Shown here: piece after piece, positions 42,106-48,881 of the stretch
Layout: each line of letters starts with the position of its first letter
How positions within the stretch are numbered: position 1 is the first letter of the stretch
Assembly (NCBI RefSeq): GCF_011067745.1
Contig: NZ_JAAMPJ010000010.1
Coordinates: 310,001-374,000 of the forward strand
Direction of reading: 5' to 3'
DNA length: 64,000 bases
Origin: Lentzea alba
Lineage (GTDB): Bacteria > Actinomycetota > Actinomycetes > Mycobacteriales > Pseudonocardiaceae
Notes under the pieces: generated by a model
Told to the model about the DNA's origin: nothing
What the model saw: only the letters and a program-made list of their open reading frames with translations
Database searches by the model: none
Made by a program: the position numbers and the translations under genes

Positions 42106-42564
42106 TCACGCGTAGTGGCGGTAAACGCCGCGTGCGACGCACGCGGGCTTGTCTGATCCCTCGATCTCGACGGTGAAGTCGATGGTGATCTGCACGCCGT
42201 CGCCCTTGACCTCGTCGACGGTCGCGACCTGGCCCTTCAAGCGGATCTTGGCGCCGACCGGCACGGGCGCGGGGAACCGCACCTTGTCCAGGCCGTAGTT
42301 GAGGCTCATCCGCACGCCCTCGACGACGAGCAGATCGCTCATGAGCGGGATGAGCAGCGCGAGCGTGAGGTAGCCGTGCGCGATCGTGGTGCCGAACGGA
42401 CCGGTGGCGGCGCGTTCCGGGTCGACGTGGATCCACTGGTGGTCGTCGGTCGCGTCGGCGAAGGTGTTGACGCGGCCCTGGTCGATCTGCAGCCAGTCGG
42501 TGTACCCGAGGTCCTGTCCTGCCAGGGCTTTGAGCTCTTCGAGTCCTTGCACGGTGGTGGTCAT
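42106..42564 (-). CDS. MaoC-family (R)-hydratase/dehydratase
   Basis: A 152-residue hotdog-fold hydratase. The catalytic motif is FADATDDHQWIHVDPERA (Asp and His of the hydratase 2 signature), followed by GPFGTTIAHGYLTLALL. It should hydrate an enoyl-CoA to a 3-hydroxyacyl-CoA. ATG 42564 overlaps the amidohydrolase stop (ATGA). With the ligase and SDR it gives the three classic beta-oxidation-like steps of activation, hydration and oxidation; no acyl-CoA dehydrogenase or thiolase lies in the operon. Confidence 0.9.
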   Translation of the reverse strand: MTTTVQGLEELKALAGQDLGYTDWLQIDQGRVNTFADATDDHQWIHVDPERAATGPFGTTIAHGYLTLALLIPLMSDLLVVEGVRMSLNYGLDKVRFPAPVPVGAKIRLKGQVATVDEVKGDGVQITIDFTVEIEGSDKPACVARGVYRHYA

Positions 42565-43448
42565 GCTTCCTCCTTGACGAGTCCGAGCAGGCGGGCCGCG
42601 TTGTGCTTGAGGATCTTGGGCCGGACGTCGTCCGAGATGTCGAGCTTGGCGAAGTCGGCGAGCCAGCGGTCCGGCGTGATCACCGGGTGGTCCGAGCCGA
42701 AGAGGACCTTGTCCTGCAACAGGGTGTTGGCGTAGCGGACGAGTTGCGGCGGGAAGTACTTCGGCGACCAGCCGGACAGGTCGATGTACACGAACGGTTT
42801 GTGCGTGGCCACGGCGAGGGCTTCGTCCTGCCACGGGAACGACGGGTGCGCGAGCACGATCTTGAGGTGCGGGAAGTCGACCGCGACGTCGTCGACGAGC
42901 ATCGGGTTGGAGTGCTTGAGCCTGATGCCACCGCCGCCGGGCACCCCGGCGCCGATCCCGGTCTGTCCACTGTGGAACAGCGCGGGCGCGCCGAGCTCCT
43001 CGATCGCCTCGTAGAGCGGGTAGGCCATCCGGTCGTTCGGCGAGAAGTCCTGCAGGCTGGGGTGGAACTTGAAGCCGCGCACTCCGTGTTCCTCGACGAG
43101 CCGGCGGGCTTCCCTGACCGCGGCGCGGCCCTTCCACGGGTCGACGCTCGCGAACGGGATGAGCACGTCGGCGTGCTCGGCGCAGGAGGCGGCGATCTCC
43201 TCGTTGGCGATGCGCGGGTGGCCGGTGGCGTGTTCCGCGTCGACCGTGAAGATCACCGCGGCCATCTTGCGTTCGCGGTAGATCTGCGCGGTCTCGGCGA
43301 TGGTCGGCTCGCGGTGTGCTGCCTTGAAGTACTTCGTGGACGCCTCGATCAGCGCCGGGCTGAGCGAGTGGTGGCCGTCCTTGGAGATCTCGGCGTGCGT
43401 GTGCACGTCGATCGCGACGAGATCTTCCACGTTCAGGTCGAGGCTCAT
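42561..43448 (-). CDS. Amidohydrolase 2-family (decarboxylase-like) TIM-barrel protein
   Basis: A 295-residue amidohydrolase-related protein: the metal-binding IDVHTHAE near the N-terminus, GFKFHPSLQ, VLAHPSFPW and the terminal Asp in LFGSDHPV are in place. The amidohydrolase_2 family includes ACMSD-type decarboxylases and hydrolases of ring-cleavage or 4-oxalomesaconate-like compounds. Overlaps on both ends (ATGA) tie it into the operon. A decarboxylation or C-C hydrolysis step on the CoA pathway's substrate is possible, but the exact reaction cannot be read off. Confidence 0.85.
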   Translation of the reverse strand: MSLDLNVEDLVAIDVHTHAEISKDGHHSLSPALIEASTKYFKAAHREPTIAETAQIYRERKMAAVIFTVDAEHATGHPRIANEEIAASCAEHADVLIPFASVDPWKGRAAVREARRLVEEHGVRGFKFHPSLQDFSPNDRMAYPLYEAIEELGAPALFHSGQTGIGAGVPGGGGIRLKHSNPMLVDDVAVDFPHLKIVLAHPSFPWQDEALAVATHKPFVYIDLSGWSPKYFPPQLVRYANTLLQDKVLFGSDHPVITPDRWLADFAKLDISDDVRPKILKHNAARLLGLVKEEA

Positions 43449-44323
43449 GGCGCCACCGGGGCCGGGATGCCGTAGGACTCGGCGTCGAACTCGTGCCAGT
43501 GCTCGGCGATCTGGTCGGCCTGCCAGCCGCCGTCGGCGAACTGGACCTGCTTCTCGGCGGGGTGCGCCCACAGCGCGAGCCGGTCGCCGCCGATGCCGAT
43601 CGCCTGGCCGGTGATGCCCTTCGCCGCGTCCGAGGCGAGGTAGACGATGAGCTCCGCGGCGTCCTCGGCCGTGCCGAGGCCCTCGTCGCGGCGCACCCAG
43701 GCAGGCAGCGGGGTGCCGGTGCGTTCCGACTCCTCGATCAGCGGCGCGAACGCCGGGATGGTCCTGGTCATCTCGGTGGCGGCGACCGGCACGACCGCGT
43801 TGACGGCGATGTCCGACCGCGCGAGTTCGAGCGCCCACGTCCGGGCCATGGCGGCGATGCCGGCCTTGGCGGCGGCGTAGTTGGTCTGCCCGAAGTTGCC
43901 GCGCTGCCCGGCCGGTGACGAGATCAGCACGAGCCGGCCGCCAGTGCCCTGTTCGCGCATCCGGACGGCGGCCGCGCGCGCACAGGTGAAGGTGCCGCGC
44001 AGGTGCACGTTGATCACCGCGTCGAAGTCGTCGTCGCTCATCTTCCACAGCACGCGGTCGCGCAGGATGCCCGCGTTGGTGACCAGCACGTCGAGCTGCC
44101 CGAACGCCTCGACCGCCGTGGCCACGAGTCGTTCGGCGGTCTCGGTGGACCCGACCGGTGCGATGACCGCCCGCCCGCCGATGCTCGCCGCGACCTCCTC
44201 GGCGCTCCCGTCCACGTCGTTGACCACGACCTGGGCCCCGTTGCGCGCCAAGGCTTCCGCGTAGGCCCGCCCCAGTCCGCGGCCGGCTCCGGTGACGATC
44301 GCGACCTTTCCCGACAGATCCAT
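43445..44323 (-). CDS. SDR oxidoreductase (3-hydroxyacyl-CoA dehydrogenase-like)
   Basis: A 292-residue SDR. TGAGRGLGRAYAEAL is the cofactor loop, NDVDG gives the NAD-type Asp, TNAGIL replaces NNAG, and YAAAKAGI is the catalytic Tyr/Lys. The sequence before the catalytic Tyr (LISSPAGQRGNFGQTN) and the overall length resemble the dehydrogenase domain of multifunctional peroxisomal-type enzymes, which pair with MaoC hydratases. ATG 44323 is preceded by GAGAGG. It is the first gene of the six-gene operon and divergent from the PaaX-type regulator, which probably controls it. Confidence 0.88.
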   Translation of the reverse strand: MDLSGKVAIVTGAGRGLGRAYAEALARNGAQVVVNDVDGSAEEVAASIGGRAVIAPVGSTETAERLVATAVEAFGQLDVLVTNAGILRDRVLWKMSDDDFDAVINVHLRGTFTCARAAAVRMREQGTGGRLVLISSPAGQRGNFGQTNYAAAKAGIAAMARTWALELARSDIAVNAVVPVAATEMTRTIPAFAPLIEESERTGTPLPAWVRRDEGLGTAEDAAELIVYLASDAAKGITGQAIGIGGDRLALWAHPAEKQVQFADGGWQADQIAEHWHEFDAESYGIPAPVAP

Positions 44324-44406
44324 CCGACGAGTTCCTCTCCGTTGGGCTCGCGGCTCAACGTACGGCACATTCGTGACGCTCGTCTAGATGCTGCCCAACA
44401 TGTATC

Positions 44407-45204
44407 GTGTCAGGTGTGACGCCGCAGTCGTTGATGCTGAACTTCCTCGGTCTGTACGTGTTCGGCCGCGACATCGCGGTCTACTCGGGCAGCGTGATCG
44501 ACGTCTTCGCGCGCGTGGACGTCTCGGAGGAGGCCACCCGCTCGACCCTGACCCGGATGACCTCCCGGGGCCTGCTCGCCAAGCACCGCAACGGCCGCAA
44601 GGTCTACTTCGGACTGACGCCGCGCGCGAAGGACGTCCTTCAGGACGGCGAGCGGCGCATCTGGCAGCGCGGCGCGGTGAACAGGGACTGGGACGGCACC
44701 TGGACGCTGGTCGGCTTCTCCCTGCCGGAAGGCCGCCGCAGTGACCGTCACGACCTGCGCTCCCAGCTGCAGTGGGCGGGCTTCGGCCCCGTCCAGAACG
44801 GCCTGTGGATCGCCCCCGGCACCCGTGACGTCACCGAGATGGTCGCCGACCTGGGCCTCACCGGGAACGTCACGGTCTTCACCGCCCAGCACGCCAAGCC
44901 GACCGAAGCCGCCGACCTGGCCGTCCGCGCCTTCGACACCGCCGCCATCGCCGCGCGCTACCAGGACTTCCTGGCCCGCTGGCGGCAGCCGCCTGCCGAA
45001 CTGCCGGACGACCTCGCGCGTCAGCTGCTGCTGCACGGGGACTGGCTCGATCTCGTGCGCCAGGACCCCCATCTGCCGGCCGAGCTCCTCGCCGGCGACT
45101 GGCCCGCGATCGAGGCGGAGCAGTTGTTCCAGACGCTCGCGACGCGGTACGTCGAGACGGCCACGCCGCTGGCCGCCGCGGCGATCGAGTCGATCGAGGT
45201 GTGA
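44407..45204 (+). CDS. PaaX-family transcriptional regulator
   Basis: A 265-residue PaaX-like repressor. The N-terminal winged helix (SVIDVFARVDVSEEATRSTL, TRMTSRGLLAKHRNGRKVYF), the central TWTLVGFSLPEGRRSDRHDL, GFGPVQNGLWIAPG and the C-terminal helical part fit the family, whose founding member senses phenylacetyl-CoA. GTG 44407 is the open-frame start; GTG 44416 is an alternative. It faces the SDR-to-ligase operon across an 83-bp gap and probably represses it until the operon's acyl-CoA accumulates. That inducer is inference. Confidence 0.88.
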   Translation: MSGVTPQSLMLNFLGLYVFGRDIAVYSGSVIDVFARVDVSEEATRSTLTRMTSRGLLAKHRNGRKVYFGLTPRAKDVLQDGERRIWQRGAVNRDWDGTWTLVGFSLPEGRRSDRHDLRSQLQWAGFGPVQNGLWIAPGTRDVTEMVADLGLTGNVTVFTAQHAKPTEAADLAVRAFDTAAIAARYQDFLARWRQPPAELPDDLARQLLLHGDWLDLVRQDPHLPAELLAGDWPAIEAEQLFQTLATRYVETATPLAAAAIESIEV

Positions 45205-45433
45205 CGGCCGGAACGATTGTTCGTGCAGAAAGAATGTGGCGGACCACCCCAGCCACCTGCGCAGAGCGTGCGGAATCAATCACAGCGCGCGTTCTGTGAA
45301 GGACGTCAAGAAATTCGATTGAACCTTTTTCGTTCTTGACGGTGTCGATCTCGGATGACAACACTTCGTCGACGACAGCGACCAGCGCGTTTGTGTCAAG
45401 GAGTGTTCGTACCTCAAGAATTCGGGATCGCCA
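45205..45433. other. Intergenic stretch with a protein-like minus-strand frame
   Basis: No confident gene. Read on the minus strand from about 45450 to 45205, one frame gives a helical, protein-like sequence (NWAEQWRSRILEVRTLL, ALVAVVDEVLSSEID, GSIEFLDVLHRTRAVIDSAR) without stops, but there is no start codon with a ribosome site, and the frame continues into antisense of real genes. The DNA is AT-richer than the flanks. It may be a remnant gene. Confidence 0.3.
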
Positions 45434-46312
45434 TTGCTCAGCCCAGTTGAATCCGACGTCAACCGGAAGTCTCCGGGAATCGCCCGCCGTCTCTGGTGGC
45501 GCACCAATCAGCCCGCGCGGGTCGCGATCATGGGAGTCGGTGTGCTCACCGTGCTCGCGACGACCGGAGCGGCGGGCTTCACCGGTGGTGTGGACCGGCA
45601 GGGACCGGGGAACGCCAGATCCGACGTGGCGGTGCATCGGGGCGACGACTTCGAGGTGACCGTCCGCTCGGTGTCCGATGTGGACACGTTCGAGGGGATC
45701 GAGCCCGCAACCGGGCTCTCCTTTCAGGCCAAGGTCGCCGGGATTCGGGTGATCACCCAGTGCTGGCTGGCGGAGTCCCGGGCCACCGCCGAGCACCTGT
45801 TGCTCGGCAAGACCGTGTGGCTCACCGTCAAGAAGGACGGTATTTCCGGGGAAGACGAGATCGCGGTCGACGTGCGCCTGCCGGACGGGGCGGACTACGG
45901 GCAGACCGTCGTGCAGGACGGCATGGCGACGGCCGACATGGCGACCCGCGGTGAGCTGCTGTCGGTCGAGGCCGCCGCACGGGTGGAACGCCGCGGTGTG
46001 TGGGCGGCCTCCTGCGCCCCCGGCGCGGTGACGGCGACGTCGTCGAGCGCGCCGTCCTCCACCACGACGGCCCCGACCACCACGACGACGACCACGGCCC
46101 CGCCCACGACGGAAACCACCGAAGAGCCACCTCCGCCGCCGTCGAGTTCCCTCGAACGGCCGCCTGTCAACGACGACGACGAAGAGTGGATCGGCGCCAG
46201 GCAGGGAAAGCTGTGCCTCATCGAAGGCGCGCGAAGGACGTCGCCGGGCGGCACCGAACTGATCTGCGCCCGCAACAACAACAACGTGCTGAGGTGGCGA
46301 CGTGCGGACTGA
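45434..46312 (+). CDS. Membrane-anchored staphylococcal-nuclease-fold protein
   Basis: A 292-residue protein: a cytoplasmic start, one membrane helix (RVAIMGVGVLTVLATTGAAG), an SNase-like beta-barrel (FEVTVRSVSDVDTFEGIEPA, LGKTVWLTVKKDG, VVQDGMATADM, ERRGVWAAS), a long Thr/Pro-rich linker and a short C-terminal domain with Cys pairs. The usual catalytic pattern (GDT, GIDAPE) is replaced by DVDT and GIRVITQCW, so nuclease activity is doubtful. The TTG at 45434 keeps the membrane helix with its positive flank; ATG 45530 is an alternative. It overlaps the small membrane-protein gene by 11 bp. Extracytoplasmic location is predicted. Confidence 0.6.
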   Translation: MLSPVESDVNRKSPGIARRLWWRTNQPARVAIMGVGVLTVLATTGAAGFTGGVDRQGPGNARSDVAVHRGDDFEVTVRSVSDVDTFEGIEPATGLSFQAKVAGIRVITQCWLAESRATAEHLLLGKTVWLTVKKDGISGEDEIAVDVRLPDGADYGQTVVQDGMATADMATRGELLSVEAAARVERRGVWAASCAPGAVTATSSSAPSSTTTAPTTTTTTTAPPTTETTEEPPPPPSSSLERPPVNDDDEEWIGARQGKLCLIEGARRTSPGGTELICARNNNNVLRWRRAD

Positions 46313-46811
46313 CGATCAGGTCGACATGTTCAGCAAACCCGTCGCCGACCCGCCGCCCGCGCTCGCGGACGGCACGCCACCGCGCGGCCTGACCGAGGCC
46401 GGCTGGGTGCGCACGACGGGCTGGCTCCAGGTCGGCGACCACCCGGTGAGCTCCGCGCACATCGCCGCGGTGGTGGGACTGCTGTGGTCCGCGGTCGGTG
46501 CGGCCGTGCTGGTGAGCAGAGCGCCGGTGGTCGCCGGCCTGCTGGTGCTCACGGCTCCGGCGCTGTGCGGTGTGTCGTGGTGGCTTCTCGTCACACGGGT
46601 GCGGCCGGCGTCCGCGGCCCGCAACGTCGAGACGGTGCACGCGGACGAGCTCGCACCAGGTGACCTGGTCCGGCTGTACGGCTCGATCGGGCCGGTCGGT
46701 CAGGTCAACGAGGTCACGCTCGGCGACGACGTCCGGGTCGCCTTCCACGGCGGAACGCGGCAGTCGTGGAGTCCCAGCCAGGTCGTGCACCTCGCGGAGT
46801 TGCTCAACTGA
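46302..46811 (+). CDS. Small two-helix membrane protein, function unknown
   Basis: A 169-residue protein with two adjacent membrane helices (IAAVVGLLWSAVGAAVLVSR, VVAGLLVLTAPALCGVSWWL) and a C-terminal beta-rich soluble part (LAPGDLVRLYGSIGPVGQVN, DDVRVAFHGGTRQSWSPSQV). GTG 46302 overlaps the nuclease-fold gene by 11 bp; ATG 46326 is an alternative. I do not recognise a family. Coupling suggests it works with the nuclease-fold protein. Confidence 0.65.
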   Translation: MRTDDQVDMFSKPVADPPPALADGTPPRGLTEAGWVRTTGWLQVGDHPVSSAHIAAVVGLLWSAVGAAVLVSRAPVVAGLLVLTAPALCGVSWWLLVTRVRPASAARNVETVHADELAPGDLVRLYGSIGPVGQVNEVTLGDDVRVAFHGGTRQSWSPSQVVHLAELLN

Positions 46812-46836
46812 GCCGGTTCCGGGCCACACCACTTGG

Positions 46837-48126
46837 TCACACGTGCGTCCTGGCCGCGGCACTGTTGCGGTCGCGCGCCTTCTCCTGACGCCTGCGGTCG
46901 AGCAGCCACATCACCGGCGACGCGGACAGGCCGTGCACGAGGACGGAGCCGATGACGACCAGCCCGACGATCCGCCACACCGCGCCCTGCTCGGCGAAGC
47001 GGCCTTCCTGCAGGGCGTAAGTGATGTAGAACAACGACCCGACGCCGCGGACGCCGAAGAACGAGATGACCGCTCGTTCTCTCGGCCCCGTGCAGCCTCC
47101 GAGCAGCCCGAGCCAGCCGGTCAACGGGCGCACCACCAGCAGGATCGCCGCCGCCACCGCCACCTCGACCCACGTCGTACCGGCGAGCAGACCCGTCACC
47201 GCCGCACCGCCGAGCAGGAACACCAGCAGGACCGTGAGCATGCGCTCGGCCTGTTCGACGTAGCGGTGCAGCACCTGGTGGTAGCCGTGGTGCCGCTCGG
47301 CCGCTCTGATCGCGCAGGCGCACACGAAGACGGCGATGAACCCGTACCCCTCGGCGAGTTCGGTGATCCCGTAGGCGAGGAAGGTCGCGGCGAGCGCGAC
47401 GAAACCCTCCGCGTGCTCGGCCAGGCGGAACCTCTCCGACGGCGCGGAGAAGAACAGCTTGCCCAGCAACCAGCCGACCCCGCCGCCGATCGCGAGCGCC
47501 GCGATGACGCGCCAGAGCACGTCCACCGCGAGCCAGTGCGGGAGCCAGAGCGCCGGAGCGGCACCGGCCACGCTGATCGCGATGGCGGCGTAGGTGAACG
47601 GGAACGCCAGGCCGTCGTTGAGCCCGGCCTCCGAGGTGAGGGCGAACCGGGCCTCGTCCTCGTCCTCGTTCGACTCCGGGTGCTCGGCGGGTTCGGCGAC
47701 CTGCACCTCGCTCGCCAGCACGGGATCGGTGGGCGCGAGCGCCGCCGCGACCAGGACCGCGGTGGCGACCCCGAAGCCGAGCACCGCCCAGCCGAGCACG
47801 CCGACGAGGAGCATCGACAACGGCATCGTGATCGCCAGCAGCCGCCAGGTCGTGGCCCAGCCACGCGGGCTGACCGCGCGGTTGAGCGCGAGCCCGGCGC
47901 CCATCAGCGAGATGATCACGCAGATCTCGGTGAGGTGCAGGAGCACGGGAGCGTGCGCGACCGGGTCGGGATCGGGCAGCGGTTCCACGACCGCGAACGT
48001 GAGCGCGCCCGCGCCGAGGAACAGCATCGGCATGGAGACCGGGGCGCGGTCGAGCAGCCGTGGCAGCAGTGCGGCGGCGAGCGTTGCGAGGCCCGCGCCG
48101 GCGTACAACAGGGGAGCGGGGTCCAC
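46837..48126 (-). CDS. Cation:proton antiporter (CPA1-type)
   Basis: A 429-residue protein with 11-13 predicted membrane helices. The ion-binding motif of Na+/H+ antiporters is seen as ALAPTDPVLASEV, with a second half-site in TSEAGLNDGLAFPFTY (GLNDG) and FFGVRGVGSLFYITYAL near the end. It should exchange Na+ or K+ for H+ across the cell membrane. Start ATG 48126. It stands alone, convergent to the small membrane protein gene and divergent from the glyoxalase-fold gene. Confidence 0.9.
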   Translation of the reverse strand: MDPAPLLYAGAGLATLAAALLPRLLDRAPVSMPMLFLGAGALTFAVVEPLPDPDPVAHAPVLLHLTEICVIISLMGAGLALNRAVSPRGWATTWRLLAITMPLSMLLVGVLGWAVLGFGVATAVLVAAALAPTDPVLASEVQVAEPAEHPESNEDEDEARFALTSEAGLNDGLAFPFTYAAIAISVAGAAPALWLPHWLAVDVLWRVIAALAIGGGVGWLLGKLFFSAPSERFRLAEHAEGFVALAATFLAYGITELAEGYGFIAVFVCACAIRAAERHHGYHQVLHRYVEQAERMLTVLLVFLLGGAAVTGLLAGTTWVEVAVAAAILLVVRPLTGWLGLLGGCTGPRERAVISFFGVRGVGSLFYITYALQEGRFAEQGAVWRIVGLVVIGSVLVHGLSASPVMWLLDRRRQEKARDRNSAAARTHV

Positions 48127-48242
48127 GTCGCGCCTTTCGTCTCGACGCCACTGGTACCCGGCGGGGTGCTTCGCAAACCCGCGCTCGGTCCGGTCAGGAA
48201 TCGAGAAGCACCGGCCGCGGGGCGCCGCCTAACGTTTCCGGC

Positions 48243-48881
48243 ATGACCTCAATCGACGCGATCACCCTCGAAGTGGCCGACCTCGCGGCCGCCGAACGCT
48301 TCTACGCCAACGCTTTCGGACTCGGCTCCCGGCTGCGGCTGCGGGCCGCGCAGGAACCGGCCACCGGTTTCCGCGGCTTCACCCTGTCGCTCACGGTGGC
48401 GCAGCCCGCCGACGTCAACGCCTTGATCGGCGGCGCGGTGGACGCCGGTGCCACGGTGCTCAAGCCCGCCGCGAAGTCCATGTGGGGCTACGGCGGTGTG
48501 GTGCAGGCGCCGGACGGCACCATCTGGAAGGTCGCGACCTCGGCGAAGAAGGACACCGGCCCGGCCACCGGGCAGATCGACTCCGTCGTGCTGCTGCTCG
48601 GCGCCACCGACGTGGGCGCGAGCCGGCAGTGCTACCTCGACCAGGGCTTCACCGTGGCCAAGAGCTTCGGGCGCATGTACGTCGAGTTCGCCTCGTCCGG
48701 CTCGGTGAAGCTGGGGCTGTACCGGCGCCGCGCTCTCGCCAAGGACGCCGGGGTGTCGCCGGAGGGCACGGGATCGCACCGGATCGTGGTGAACGGCGCC
48801 GGTTCGTTCACCGACCCGGACGGGTTCGCCTGGGAGGCGCTCGCGACGTCAGGGCAGGCGGGCGGCCAGCTCGGCGCGTGA
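48243..48881 (+). CDS. Glyoxalase/bleomycin-resistance (VOC) fold protein, two modules
   Basis: A 212-residue protein made of two VOC modules: SIDAITLEVADLAAAERFYA to GYGGVVQAPDGTIWKVA (residues 1-100), and IDSVVLLLGATDVGASRQCY to ITDPDG-like FTDPDGFAWEALA (residues 110-205). The metal His/Glu ligands of true glyoxalases are not obvious, so it may bind a ligand rather than catalyse. The 3' end overlaps the convergent LuxR gene by 33 bp. ATG 48243. Confidence 0.82.
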   Translation: MTSIDAITLEVADLAAAERFYANAFGLGSRLRLRAAQEPATGFRGFTLSLTVAQPADVNALIGGAVDAGATVLKPAAKSMWGYGGVVQAPDGTIWKVATSAKKDTGPATGQIDSVVLLLGATDVGASRQCYLDQGFTVAKSFGRMYVEFASSGSVKLGLYRRRALAKDAGVSPEGTGSHRIVVNGAGSFTDPDGFAWEALATSGQAGGQLGA

